Shown here piece after piece: positions 7,801 to 15,790 of a DNA stretch of 24,082 nt (position 1 is the first letter of the stretch; every line of letters starts with the position of its first letter). The stretch spans positions 1-24,082 of the forward strand of contig CAZIQL010000035.1 of assembly GCA_964541485.1 (NCBI GenBank), written 5' to 3'. The position numbers were made by a program, and so were the translations under genes. The notes beneath the pieces were generated by a model. The model made no database searches, was not told the origin of the DNA, and saw only the letters and a list, made by a program, of their open reading frames with translations. This DNA is from SIG299 sp964541485. Its GTDB lineage: Bacteria; Bacillota; Clostridia; Lachnospirales; Lachnospiraceae.

Positions 7801-9295
7801 CAAAAGTAGAAAAACGCTCCGTAATCTCTCCGTTTACCACCTTTACCGCACCAATTTCAATAATTTTATCGTTCATCTTATCAAAACCGGTTGTCTCGAT
7901 ATCAAAAACTACGCTGGCAGCATCCAGTGTCTGTCCCTGATCTTTCTTTACAATTTCCTCAACATCATCCACCAGATACGCTTCCAGACCATAGATAATC
8001 TTAAAATCCTTCGCGCGCTGCATCTTCTCTGGGTCAGCTGCATAATCTTTTGGATTTATGGCATGATTTGCTTCGGTAAATGCCTGCACTACACCATGAT
8101 CAGTGATAGCCACGCCCGGGTGTCCCCATTCAAAAGCTGTCTTAACCAACACCTTCGGATCCACTACCGCATCCATGTCACTCATCATGGTATGGGCATG
8201 TAATTCCACACGTTTTTCCGGATAGGTATCCATACGTTTTTTAATAAAACTTGGAATTGTCTTGATTCCTGCAATGGAACCAATTGTGATTTCCTTATCA
8301 AAACGGTCATAAACAGCCATACCTTTTAACTTGATACAGCTCCCCTTTGACAAATTCCCTTTGATTTGATCCCAATCTTCCTGCTTAAGAAAAAGCTTTC
8401 CTGAAATTGTGTCAGTGAAATCCGTAAAATTAAATTTAATAATCAGTTTTTCTCCGTTTCGCATTGCCGTTTCTTCATTTGACAATACTTTACCGTAGAC
8501 GACAACTTCACCGATTTCATCCTGTATTTCACAAAGCGGAGTTACATCTCCTTCAAATGGATATCCATAAAATATGTCCGGATCCTCCGGCAGTTTCTTT
8601 TTCGTAAACTTCGAAAAGTCTTTTTTCTCCCTGGCGGCTCCAAATGTATTTCCCGATTTTGCTGCAGTTTTTTCTTCTGCAGATTTTTTTGCAGGTAAAT
8701 TTGTCTTTTTCTGATCTTCTGTTGCCTCCTGCTTTACCACAGGCTCCATGGTATACACTACCGGTGCGGCATTCTCTTCCTTTTCCCTAGGCTCATGATA
8801 AAGGAACAAAACTTTTACCCGAAAATGAAATCGCTCCTCAAATACCCTTTCAAGAAAACGTTTTACTTCCTCTGCCACGGTCCGGTTCACAAAACTGTCT
8901 TCCACATCAAAACACATTTCTGTTTCCGTTTCACCCTGCACGAAACGAATTTCTGCCGAGCGCAACAAAAACGCAGCCATCCGACTCTCTCCGGCAATTT
9001 CCTCAATCAGGCTTTCCTCATGCAGTTTCCACAGAGATTCCGGTGTATATTGCGAAGAGAGTTGGTACTCTATCGCAAATTTTGCGCGTTTACCAACTCT
9101 TCCAAAAAACTGTTCTGAAACAATCCGCTCCATTTCCTCCACCTGTTGAAATTCAAGCAGATGTCTGGAACTCAAATGCACCACCGTATTTCCGGTACTG
9201 CGGGAGGCTGTAATCTTTACAACCTCTACCTCACGAAATGCATTTTTCAATTCACTCTTCACCTGAAGATTTTCAAATACTTCAAATAAATTCAT
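4820..9295 (-). CDS. polC: DNA polymerase III alpha subunit, PolC type
   Basis: Replicative DNA polymerase of low-GC Gram-positives, with built-in 3'-5' proofreading. The 1491 residues are slightly longer than Bacillus PolC. In order: a variable N-terminal domain and charged linker (1-240), an OB fold (about 262-345), and a PHP domain starting at 362 (HAHTMMSD at 366-373). A DEDDh exonuclease is inserted in the PHP domain (DIETTG 465-470, HNASFD 545-550, H603 and AVDDA). The polymerase core follows, with a zinc site (CPEC, then CPNCGKP), palm aspartates in EPDIDLNF, and KAHACAYVMMAFRVAYFKVYY-type fingers. The start has a modest GGTGAG five bases upstream. It is the last gene of the long cluster, 25 bases after ispG. 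Bacilli usually have proS between rseP and polC; here ispG occupies that position. Confidence 0.98.
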   Translation of the reverse strand: MNLFEVFENLQVKSELKNAFREVEVVKITASRSTGNTVVHLSSRHLLEFQQVEEMERIVSEQFFGRVGKRAKFAIEYQLSSQYTPESLWKLHEESLIEEIAGESRMAAFLLRSAEIRFVQGETETEMCFDVEDSFVNRTVAEEVKRFLERVFEERFHFRVKVLFLYHEPREKEENAAPVVYTMEPVVKQEATEDQKKTNLPAKKSAEEKTAAKSGNTFGAAREKKDFSKFTKKKLPEDPDIFYGYPFEGDVTPLCEIQDEIGEVVVYGKVLSNEETAMRNGEKLIIKFNFTDFTDTISGKLFLKQEDWDQIKGNLSKGSCIKLKGMAVYDRFDKEITIGSIAGIKTIPSFIKKRMDTYPEKRVELHAHTMMSDMDAVVDPKVLVKTAFEWGHPGVAITDHGVVQAFTEANHAINPKDYAADPEKMQRAKDFKIIYGLEAYLVDDVEEIVKKDQGQTLDAASVVFDIETTGFDKMNDKIIEIGAVKVVNGEITERFSTFVNPKVPIPARIEELTHISDEMVMDSPEIDVVLPHFLEFCKDCVLVAHNASFDTGFVRVNAENLGLPFDYTIVDTVGMARILLPGLSRYKLNIVAKELGVSLENHHRAVDDAGATAEIYVKFLAMLKGKGIDTLAGIQENAHLSADVIKKMPSYHCILLCKNDVGRVNLYKMVSLSHLDYYFKRPRIPKSLLMENREGIIVGSACEAGELYQALLKNESMDEVTRLCEFYDYYEIQPLGNNRFMIESDKIEQVTSEADLIRLNKRIVELGEQFFKPVVATCDVHFLNPEDEVYRRIIMSCKGFADADNQAPLYFRTTEEMLNEFQYLGEVKAHEVVIENTLKIFDMVEKISPVRPDKCPPVIENSDETLKTICYNTAHAMYGDPLPQIVKDRLDKELNSIIKNGFAVMYIIAQKLVWKSNEDGYLVGSRGSVGSSFAATMAGITEVNPLPAHYYCPECFFSDFDSEEVKASQKKGVCGFDMPDRLCPNCGKPLKKDGADIPFETFLGFYGDKEPDIDLNFSGEYQSKAHEYTEVIFGKGQTFRAGTIGTLAEKTAYGYVLKYDEEHGIQHRKAEIERIAAGCVGVRRTTGQHPGGIIVLPIGEEIYSFTPVQHPANDMTVATVTTHFDYHSIDHNLLKLDILGHDDPTMIRRLEDLTGVDAKTIPMDDQKVVSLFHSTEALGITPEDLGGCDLGSLGLPELGTQFVMQMLRETKPKSFSDMIRISGLSHGTDVWTNNAQTLINEGTCTLESAICTRDDIMTFLIYQGVENGLAFKIMESVRKGKGLQPEMEEAMKAVGIPDWYIWSCKQIKYMFPKAHACAYVMMAFRVAYFKVYYPLAYYAAYFGIRASSFNYALMCLGKANLEKNMKEIKSRIDRKEATPKDSDTYENMRIVQEMYARGFDFLPIDIFKAKAHEFQIIDGKLMPALDTIDGLGEKAADLIVEAVKDGPFLSRDDFKTRCKVSQTITDTMGDLGLLGDIPKSNQMSLMDLFEM

Positions 9296-9320
9296 GCTCT
9301 CACCATTTTATCTGTATCTC

Positions 9321-10394
9321 TTATAATAATAAATCCAACTCATTTTTTAGTTCTAAAAGCAATTCTGTTTCCTTTACTTTACGTAAAATTTCTCCCTTGC
9401 GGATAATCAGCCCTTCTCCAACGCCTCCGGCAATTCCAAGATCGGCCTCTCTTGCTTCTCCCGGTCCATTTACCACACAGCCCATAACGGCAACTTTAAT
9501 ATCCAACGGATAGTTCTTAACCAACTGTTCTACTTGCTGTGCCAGTCCGATTAAATCAATCTTTGTTCTTCCGCAGGTTGGGCAGGAAACCACTTCAATT
9601 CCACCACTTCTTAAGCCAAGTGTTTTTAAAATCTGCTTTGCAGAAGCAATTTCTTCTACCGGGTCAGCAGTTAAGGACACACGGATGGTATCGCCAATTC
9701 CCTGTCCCAAAATCAGAGAAAGGCCAATGGATGACTTAATATTTCCCGCTGTCACTGTACCTGACTCTGTGATACCGACATGAAGCGGATGCACTGTCTT
9801 TTCTGCAATCAGCTCATGTGCCTTCACACACATAAAAACATCGGAAGATTTGATGCTGATCACCAGATTGTCGTATCCCATATCTTCAATCAGCTCTGCC
9901 TGATGCAGTGCACTCTCTACCAAGCCCTCTGCGGTTACACCCTGATATTTTTCAATCAAATGCTTTTCAAGAGAACCGGAATTCACTCCCACACGAAGCG
10001 GAATCTTTCTTTCTCTTGCCACATCCACTACTGCTTTGATTTTGTCCTTAGAACCGATATTCCCCGGATTGATGCGAACCTTATCTGCACCATTCTCCAT
10101 TGCAGCAATTGCCAGACGATAATCAAAATGAATATCTGCGACAAGCGGAATATGAATCTGCTTTTTGATTTCCGAAAAAGCTCTTGCCGCTTCCATCGTA
10201 GGCACTGCCGAACGGATAACCTCACATCCTGCAGCTTCTAACTTTAAAATCTGTTCCACCGTTGCTTTGATATCTTCTGTCTTTGTATTTGTCATGGACT
10301 GAATGGCAATCGGATGTGTTCCACCAATCCATACATTTCCAATCTGAACTTCCTTTGAGTTTCTTCTTGTGTTTTCGCTAAGCAGCCAGCTCAT
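9321..10394 (-). CDS. ispG: 4-hydroxy-3-methylbut-2-enyl diphosphate synthase
   Basis: Penultimate enzyme of the MEP isoprenoid pathway. It converts methylerythritol cyclodiphosphate to HMBPP using a [4Fe-4S] cluster. The 357-residue length is normal for the compact bacterial form. The N-terminal TIM barrel carries the conserved IQSMTNTKTED (31-41) and KVRINPGNIG (105-114). The cluster ligands are visible as Cys271 and Cys274 in CPTCGRTKIDL and Cys306 in GCVVNGPGEA, with Glu313 as the fourth ligand. The ATG is 17 bases after the rseP stop codon, with AGGAG about 11 bases upstream, a rather long spacing. It shares the operon with dxr, an earlier step of the same pathway; both feed the undecaprenyl phosphate made by uppS. 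Confidence 0.97.
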   Translation of the reverse strand: MSWLLSENTRRNSKEVQIGNVWIGGTHPIAIQSMTNTKTEDIKATVEQILKLEAAGCEVIRSAVPTMEAARAFSEIKKQIHIPLVADIHFDYRLAIAAMENGADKVRINPGNIGSKDKIKAVVDVARERKIPLRVGVNSGSLEKHLIEKYQGVTAEGLVESALHQAELIEDMGYDNLVISIKSSDVFMCVKAHELIAEKTVHPLHVGITESGTVTAGNIKSSIGLSLILGQGIGDTIRVSLTADPVEEIASAKQILKTLGLRSGGIEVVSCPTCGRTKIDLIGLAQQVEQLVKNYPLDIKVAVMGCVVNGPGEAREADLGIAGGVGEGLIIRKGEILRKVKETELLLELKNELDLLL

Positions 10395-10411
10395 GGTTTA
10401 TTCGACTCCTA

Positions 10412-11716
10412 CTAGAAAAATAAATTTTTTATATCATTAAAGAATATGAATACCATCAAAAGCATCAGCAGAATCATACCAATCAAATGTACAATTCCTT
10501 CCTTTTCCCTGTCAACCGGCTTTCCTCTGACAGCCTCAATCAGTGTAAACACAAGTTTTCCGCCATCCAATGCCGGAATCGGAAGTAAATTCATTACACC
10601 CAGGGTCGCACTGAGTAAAATCGTAATGTATACCATCTGCAGCACTACATCTATAGCATTTCCATTTTCCTGTGTCTGCTCATATACATCCCCAATTGTT
10701 CCAATAATGGCAACCGGACCGCCCACATCGTCCGCGCCAAGCTTTCCTGTCATCAGCATACCGAGATTCTTGACGGTACTGACAATCCAATATTTGACTT
10801 CCACAAAACTATATCTGATAGTATTAAATATACCTGTTTTTTCTCTGTAAATATTATAAGAAAAGCCCATAGAATACGCTTCCTGATAAAGCTTCGGAGC
10901 CACTTCTACAGTTGTAGACACTCCATCTCTCTCATAGGTCACTGTTACCGGTGTACCATCCAGCGGATGACTATCCATATACACAGACAATTCTGCACCA
11001 TTTTTTACTTCAACGCCATTCACTGCTGTAATAATATCCTCCGGTAAAATTCCCGCCGCATGCATCGGATATCCTTCGGATACTGCAATAATTTTTGCTC
11101 CCGGATTTTCGTCCGCGTAATAGTTAAAGCCCAACAAATATTGCTTTGTAAGTTCAGGAACTACCGTTGTAGAATATTTTTTCCCGTCTCTTACATAAAC
11201 AATTTCTACCGGAGTATCATCAATTTCATTATAAAGGAAATAGGAATCCACTTCCCTTCCAATAGAGATTGATGAATTTCCCAGCTTTTTAATAACATCT
11301 CCGCTCTGAAGTCCGGCTTCTGCCGCAGGTGAACCCGATGTAACCGAAAGAATCGTCGCCGGGTCATATCCTACAAAACCAATTACGACCAAAGATAATA
11401 GGAACGCCAGAACGAAATTAAAAAAAGGCCCAGCAAAAATAACAGAAAAACGCTGCCACACACCTTTAGAATAAAATGCGTTCTCCTCCGTAGAATTTTG
11501 CTCCGAATCTTCTCCGACCATCTGACACATTCCGCCAAACGGAAGAAGCTTTATCGAGTATTTTGTCTCTCCTTTTTGTATCCCAAATATCGTTGGTCCA
11601 AGACCTATTGAAAACTCCACAACTCCGATTCCGTTTTTCTTAGCCAAAAGAAAATGGCCGAGTTCGTGAATGATAATAATACTACTGAATACCAGTATCG
11701 CAATTACAATACTCAT
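10412..11716 (-). CDS. rseP: RseP/RasP-family site-2 intramembrane metalloprotease
   Basis: Cleaves transmembrane anti-sigma factors or remnant signal peptides inside the membrane. The 434 residues hold the zinc motif HELGH (17-21) in the first membrane helix. Two PDZ-like domains follow: the first around SGSPAAEAGLQSGDVI, the second around YPMHAAGILPEDIITAVNG. The C-terminal NLLPIPALDGG (376-386) supplies Asp384 as the third zinc ligand. Hydrophobic segments occur at the N-terminus, around residue 95-115, around 355-375 and at the C-terminus. The start has GGAGG at good spacing, 14 bases after dxr. The anti-sigma substrate is not encoded in this window. Its position between dxr and ispG matches the conserved Firmicutes cluster. 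Confidence 0.96.
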   Translation of the reverse strand: MSIVIAILVFSSIIIIHELGHFLLAKKNGIGVVEFSIGLGPTIFGIQKGETKYSIKLLPFGGMCQMVGEDSEQNSTEENAFYSKGVWQRFSVIFAGPFFNFVLAFLLSLVVIGFVGYDPATILSVTSGSPAAEAGLQSGDVIKKLGNSSISIGREVDSYFLYNEIDDTPVEIVYVRDGKKYSTTVVPELTKQYLLGFNYYADENPGAKIIAVSEGYPMHAAGILPEDIITAVNGVEVKNGAELSVYMDSHPLDGTPVTVTYERDGVSTTVEVAPKLYQEAYSMGFSYNIYREKTGIFNTIRYSFVEVKYWIVSTVKNLGMLMTGKLGADDVGGPVAIIGTIGDVYEQTQENGNAIDVVLQMVYITILLSATLGVMNLLPIPALDGGKLVFTLIEAVRGKPVDREKEGIVHLIGMILLMLLMVFIFFNDIKNLFF

Positions 11717-11730
11717 GTTTATCCTCCAAA

Positions 11731-12882
11731 TTAAACTAGCGAATTTAACCGTTCATATACTCTCTGCTCTGTTTCCAGAATTTCTTCCAGACACGGATTT
11801 GCAATTACAGTATGTTCCTTCATCTCTTTCTGAATCAAGGCAACAATATCTGTATACGCTATTTTTCTGTCTAAAAATGCTGCTACTGCCCATTCGTTGG
11901 CTGCATTATAAACAGTTGGCATACTTCCCCCTATGCGGAGTGCTTCGTATGCCATAGAAAGTGCCGGAAAAACTTCCGTATCCGGCTCATAAAAATCCAG
12001 TGACTTTAGCTTATAAAAATCCAAACGTTCTGCCGTCGGTCCCTTTCTCTCAGGATAATAAAGCGCATATTGTATCGGCAGCTTCATATCCGGCACACCA
12101 AGCTGAGCGATTACCGCTCCATCCTCATACTCTATCATGGAATGGATAATGCTCTGCGGATGAACAACAACCTGTATCTTATCTGCCTCTGTGTCAAACA
12201 ACCATTTTGCTTCAATAACCTCTAATCCTTTATTCACAAGGGTAGAAGAATCTATCGTTATCTTTCTTCCCATCGCCCAATTCGGATGCTTTAGAGCATC
12301 TTCCACCTGTACCATTTTCAATTCTTCTTTTGTCTTTCCACGGAACGGTCCACCGGAAGCAGTCAAAAGAATCTTGTGTATCGGATTACCGGCGTTTCCT
12401 TGTAATGACTGGAAAATCGCCGAATGCTCGCTGTCAACCGGAAGTATGGCTACTTGATGTTTTTTTGCAAGTGGCATAATAATGTGTCCCGCTGTCACTA
12501 AAGTTTCTTTATTTGCCAGCGCAATGTCCTTACCTGCCTTGATTGCCTCAATGGTCGGACGTATCCCTATCATGCCTACAAATGCTGTAACCACCATTTT
12601 TGCAGACTCTATCGTAGCACAGGAAATAAGTCCATCCATTCCTGCCATAACTTCCGTATCTATATTCTCTCTTTGCAAAATTTCTTTTAATTCTCTGGCC
12701 TTCTCTTCTACAAAAACGCAAACCAATTTCGGGTGAAATTCTTTGATCTGTTCAAGTAAAAGCCTGGTATTACTTCCTGCGGCAGCCAAAGCCTCAACAA
12801 CAATATCTCCGTTCTTTCTGACTACATCCAGCGTCTGTGTGCCGATGGAGCCGGTAGAACCAAGTATCGAAATATGTTTCAT
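11731..12882 (-). CDS. dxr: 1-deoxy-D-xylulose 5-phosphate reductoisomerase
   Basis: First committed step of the MEP pathway: NADPH-dependent conversion of DXP to methylerythritol phosphate. The chosen start (MKHISILGSTGSIG) gives 383 residues and has GGGAG seven bases upstream. An ATG 72 bases earlier is in frame but overlaps cdsA and adds a non-homologous tail, so it is rejected. Motifs: the nucleotide-binding GSTGSIG at the N-terminus, LANKETLVTAG, PVDSEHSAIFQ (metal and substrate ligands), TASGGPFRG, HPNWAMGRKITIDS, NKGLEVIEAKWLF and VVHPQSIIHSM. All catalytic blocks of the family are intact. It sits 28 bases after cdsA and 14 before rseP. Confidence 0.97.
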   Translation of the reverse strand: MKHISILGSTGSIGTQTLDVVRKNGDIVVEALAAAGSNTRLLLEQIKEFHPKLVCVFVEEKARELKEILQRENIDTEVMAGMDGLISCATIESAKMVVTAFVGMIGIRPTIEAIKAGKDIALANKETLVTAGHIIMPLAKKHQVAILPVDSEHSAIFQSLQGNAGNPIHKILLTASGGPFRGKTKEELKMVQVEDALKHPNWAMGRKITIDSSTLVNKGLEVIEAKWLFDTEADKIQVVVHPQSIIHSMIEYEDGAVIAQLGVPDMKLPIQYALYYPERKGPTAERLDFYKLKSLDFYEPDTEVFPALSMAYEALRIGGSMPTVYNAANEWAVAAFLDRKIAYTDIVALIQKEMKEHTVIANPCLEEILETEQRVYERLNSLV

Positions 12883-12910
12883 TTGAATACTCCCATGTTT
12901 TCTGTCTGTT

Positions 12911-13708
12911 CTATACTGTAACCTGTAACAAATAATATACAATCGGTGCAACAAAAATCACACTGTCAAACCGGTCTAACACACCGCCGTGTCCCGGTAT
13001 CAGTTTCCCGTAATCCTTGATCTCATGATTTCTCTTTAATGCAGATGCAGCCAAATCTCCAATCTGTGCAATGACAGAACCACATCCGCAGACAATAGCA
13101 TACTGAAGCACCGAAACATCCTGCGCAAAGCACTTATTTAAGACAACACTGTACAATGCCGCAAGCAATGCAGCTCCTAAAACACCGCCAACGCAGCCTT
13201 CCCATGATTTTTTGGGACTGAGTACCGGAAAAGCTTTATGCTTCCCAAACAGCATGCCCACGCAATAAGCGCAGACATCCGAGCCCCAGGCCGCAATAAA
13301 AATCAGCCAGACATAAAAATGTCCTCCCGGAAGTGCACGTACCTGATAAATGTAGGAAATCATCAGTGCCGTATAACAAAATCCAAACAACAGATTTACG
13401 ATATCTTCTGACTTAAACTTCGGAAATGCCACCACATATACTGCCATTACCGCTAAAATCAAAAAAACAAGCAGTGGAAGTATTTTATCTGTTTTTCCCA
13501 ATAAATGAATTGCATAAAGAGAAAGAACGGACGCATAACCAAGAACCGCCAATGGAGTCTTATGAATCTTTACCATACGCATATATTCCATCATGGCAAT
13601 CAACGATAACATTGCAGTTGCAATAAGCAACACATTCCCACCGGGAACAATGAAAAGAACCATCGCTATCAATAAAAAAGCTCCGCTAAGTAGTCTGACT
13701 TTAAACAT
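12911..13708 (-). CDS. cdsA: Phosphatidate cytidylyltransferase (CDP-diglyceride synthase)
   Basis: Makes CDP-diacylglycerol from phosphatidic acid and CTP in the cytoplasmic membrane, the branch point for phospholipids. The 265 residues carry about seven to eight hydrophobic segments. Near the C-terminus is the full CdsA signature: SALKRNHEIKDYG followed by PGHGGVLDRFD, with the Asp and His-Gly-Gly residues that bind metal and CTP. SPKKSWEGCVGG, a second conserved block, lies before it. The first eight bases overlap the end of uppS, and GGAGG inside uppS serves as the ribosome binding site, so the two are likely translationally coupled. Confidence 0.96.
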   Translation of the reverse strand: MFKVRLLSGAFLLIAMVLFIVPGGNVLLIATAMLSLIAMMEYMRMVKIHKTPLAVLGYASVLSLYAIHLLGKTDKILPLLVFLILAVMAVYVVAFPKFKSEDIVNLLFGFCYTALMISYIYQVRALPGGHFYVWLIFIAAWGSDVCAYCVGMLFGKHKAFPVLSPKKSWEGCVGGVLGAALLAALYSVVLNKCFAQDVSVLQYAIVCGCGSVIAQIGDLAASALKRNHEIKDYGKLIPGHGGVLDRFDSVIFVAPIVYYLLQVTV

Positions 13709-14432
13709 TTGTTACGCCTCCATATCTTCTTTCCCTTGTATTATAATACTCTATCGCATCAATCAAATCATCTCTCGTAAAATCCGGCCATAACACATCC
13801 GGAAAATAAAACTCCGTATAAGCAAGCTGCCACAACAGGAAATTGGAAATTCTCTGTTCTCCGCTGGTTCGAATCAATAAATCCGGATCCGGAAGATTTG
13901 CCGTATCCAGATAAGAAGCAAAGACATCCTGCGAAAGCTCATCGATTTCCACCTTTTCTTTCACGACATCCCGGCAAATTTCCTTAACTGCTCTTATCAA
14001 CTCATCTCTTCCGCCATAGTTTAAAGCAATCTGAAACCGGAGTCCGTCATTCTTTGCCGATTCTCTTTCCAATACACGGATACTTTCCTGCAAATCCGCA
14101 TCCAGACGTGAAATATCTCCGATGACACGGACTCGCATTTTGTTCTTTTCTGCCTGTTTGACACAATCCTTCATGTAAGAACGTAACAAAGACATCAACG
14201 CAGAAATTTCATCCTCCGGTCTGGTCCAGTTTTCTGTGGAAAATGCATATAAAGTCATATATTTTATTCCAAGCTTATACGCCTCTTCACAAATTGTTTC
14301 CACTGTTTTACCGCCCTGGCGATGTCCCATATTTCTTGGAAGACCTCGTTTTTTTGCCCATCTTCCATTTCCATCCATTATGATTGCCACATGCTCCGGA
14401 ATCTTCCATGCCGGATTTAACTGCTTTGCCAT
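13701..14432 (-). CDS. uppS: Undecaprenyl diphosphate synthase (cis-prenyltransferase)
   Basis: Condenses isopentenyl diphosphate onto farnesyl diphosphate to give the C55 lipid carrier for peptidoglycan and wall polymers. I chose the internal ATG at 14430-14432, giving 243 residues (MAKQLNPAWK). It has AAAGGA about nine bases upstream, whereas the ATG 18 bases earlier has none. Motifs: MDGNGRWA (19-26, catalytic Asp20), GHRQGG, LYAFSTENW, ALNYGGR and, near the C-terminus, RTSGEQRISNFLLWQ with EFYF. Length and motifs are normal. It is the consumer of the isoprenoid units made through dxr and ispG in the same cluster. A terminator-like hairpin separates it from frr. Confidence 0.97.
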   Translation of the reverse strand: MAKQLNPAWKIPEHVAIIMDGNGRWAKKRGLPRNMGHRQGGKTVETICEEAYKLGIKYMTLYAFSTENWTRPEDEISALMSLLRSYMKDCVKQAEKNKMRVRVIGDISRLDADLQESIRVLERESAKNDGLRFQIALNYGGRDELIRAVKEICRDVVKEKVEIDELSQDVFASYLDTANLPDPDLLIRTSGEQRISNFLLWQLAYTEFYFPDVLWPDFTRDDLIDAIEYYNTRERRYGGVTNV

Positions 14433-14457
14433 AGTTTCAAATCCTTTCATAAGGAAA

Positions 14458-14492
14458 TGGACGCTTCCAACTCATGAAAGCGGAAACGTCCA
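14458..14492 (-). terminator. Terminator-like hairpin between frr and uppS
   Basis: Eleven-bp stem (14458-14468 with 14482-14492, one G-U pair) and 13-base loop, followed on the minus strand by TTTCCTT. The U-tract is weak. Because uppS starts only 25 bases later and no promoter is evident between, I read it as a partial terminator that reduces rather than ends transcription. Confidence 0.5.
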
Positions 14493-14499
14493 CTGATTA

Positions 14500-15054
14500 T
14501 TATACTGTCATAATCTCAGATACCTTCGCGTCTGTGCACTTGTCAATATCTGCTACAAATTTATCTGTCATCTTCTGAATTTCATCTTCAATCTGTTTCT
14601 GCTCATCTTCAGAAATTTCATTTCCCTTTGCAGCCTTCTTGATTGCATCGTTGGCATCTCTACGGATGTTACGTACTGCAACCTTTGCATTTTCGGCTTT
14701 CTTCTTGATATCCTTTACCAAATCCTTACGACGTTCTTCTGTAAGCTCAGGGAATACCAAACGGATAATCTTTCCGTCATTACTTGGTGTAATACCAATG
14801 TCCGAAGCAAGAATTGCCTTTTCAATTTCCTTTATCATTTTTGATTCCCAAGGCTGAATCTGGATGACTCTTGCCTCCGGCACAGATACATTGGCAACTG
14901 CCTGAATTGCAGATGGCTCACCATAATAATCTATACGAAGCTTATCTAATAAATGTGGGTTTGCACGTCCGGCTCTGACGGATGCGTATTCCTCCTTTAA
15001 AACATCCAATGTCTTGTTCATCTTTTCTTCAAATGGTTTTACTCTTTCATTCAT
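14500..15054 (-). CDS. frr: Ribosome recycling factor
   Basis: Splits post-termination ribosomes together with EF-G in the cytoplasm. The 184 residues (typical 185) show the expected order. First comes a helix with VRAGRANPHLLDKLRIDYYG (residues 26-45, the conserved RAGRA), then ANVSVPEARVIQIQPWES, then IRLVFPELTEERRKDLVK, then the long C-terminal charged helices. The ATG is 14 bases after the pyrH stop codon, and AGGAGG overlaps that stop, indicating tight coupling with pyrH as in most bacteria. Confidence 0.98.
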   Translation of the reverse strand: MNERVKPFEEKMNKTLDVLKEEYASVRAGRANPHLLDKLRIDYYGEPSAIQAVANVSVPEARVIQIQPWESKMIKEIEKAILASDIGITPSNDGKIIRLVFPELTEERRKDLVKDIKKKAENAKVAVRNIRRDANDAIKKAAKGNEISEDEQKQIEDEIQKMTDKFVADIDKCTDAKVSEIMTV

Positions 15055-15068
15055 AGTTTTATGTCCTC

Positions 15069-15773
15069 CTATACTGTAATTACTGTTCCATTGCCGACAC
15101 CCATAGCCGCATCTACAATACCATTCTCAACATTCAGCGAAAAGATAAGTAATGGCATCTTATTTTCCATACAAAGCACAGCGCTGGTCAAATCGATAAC
15201 TCCAAGCTTTTTGTCAACAATCTCACTGATTGCAAGCGTATCATACTTTTTAGCATCCGGATTCTTCTTCGGATCACTGTCATATACGCCATCAATTGCC
15301 TTTGCCATAAGAATGGCATCACATTCCAATTCAATCGCGCGCAAGGATGTTGCGGAATCCGTGGAAAAATACGGATGTCCGGTACCTCCGGCACAGAACA
15401 CAACACATCCGGCTTTTAAGTCCTTTACTGCCTCATCCTTAGAGAAAAGTTTCGTCATGCTTCCACAGGCAAACGGAGTGTATACACTCGTATTTAAGCC
15501 AAGATACCGGAAAATATCCGATACATAGATACAATTCATCACAGTGGCAAGCATTCCAATCTGATCCGCTTTTACTCTGTCAATCGTTTCACTCGTTCTG
15601 CCTCTCCAGAAATTTCCGCCACCAATCACAATGGCAACTTCAACTCCCTGTTCCACTAACACTTTCACCTGCTTTCCAACCTCAATGCAGGTAGCTTCAT
15701 CAAAACCGGTATGTTTTTCCCCGGCTAACGCTTCTCCACTTAACTTAAGTAATACTCTGTTATACTTGCCCAT
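15069..15773 (-). CDS. pyrH: UMP kinase
   Basis: Phosphorylates UMP to UDP with ATP, feeding pyrimidine nucleotide and UDP-sugar pools. The 234 residues belong to the amino acid kinase fold. Motifs: KLSGEAL at the N-terminus, GGGNFWRG (nucleotide site), DQIGMLATVMN, CAGGTGHPYFSTDSA (UMP site; the family usually has GGTGNPYF, so His replaces Asn) and AIDGVYDSDP. The ribosome binding site is not ideal: AGGAG lies about 14 bases upstream, beside the bactofilin stop codon. The gene normally follows rpsB-tsf; here a bactofilin gene is directly upstream with a 17-base gap. Confidence 0.97.
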   Translation of the reverse strand: MGKYNRVLLKLSGEALAGEKHTGFDEATCIEVGKQVKVLVEQGVEVAIVIGGGNFWRGRTSETIDRVKADQIGMLATVMNCIYVSDIFRYLGLNTSVYTPFACGSMTKLFSKDEAVKDLKAGCVVFCAGGTGHPYFSTDSATSLRAIELECDAILMAKAIDGVYDSDPKKNPDAKKYDTLAISEIVDKKLGVIDLTSAVLCMENKMPLLIFSLNVENGIVDAAMGVGNGTVITV

Positions 15774-15790
15774 GATTTCTTCTTTTGCTC

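Noticed and set aside
5060..9118. Several plus-strand open frames opposite polC
   Set aside because: They are antisense shadows of a long, clearly conserved polymerase gene and show no protein features.
12883..12954. N-terminal extension of dxr
   Set aside because: It overlaps cdsA, lacks a good ribosome binding site and precedes the family's normal N-terminus. The ATG at 12882 has GGGAG at proper spacing.
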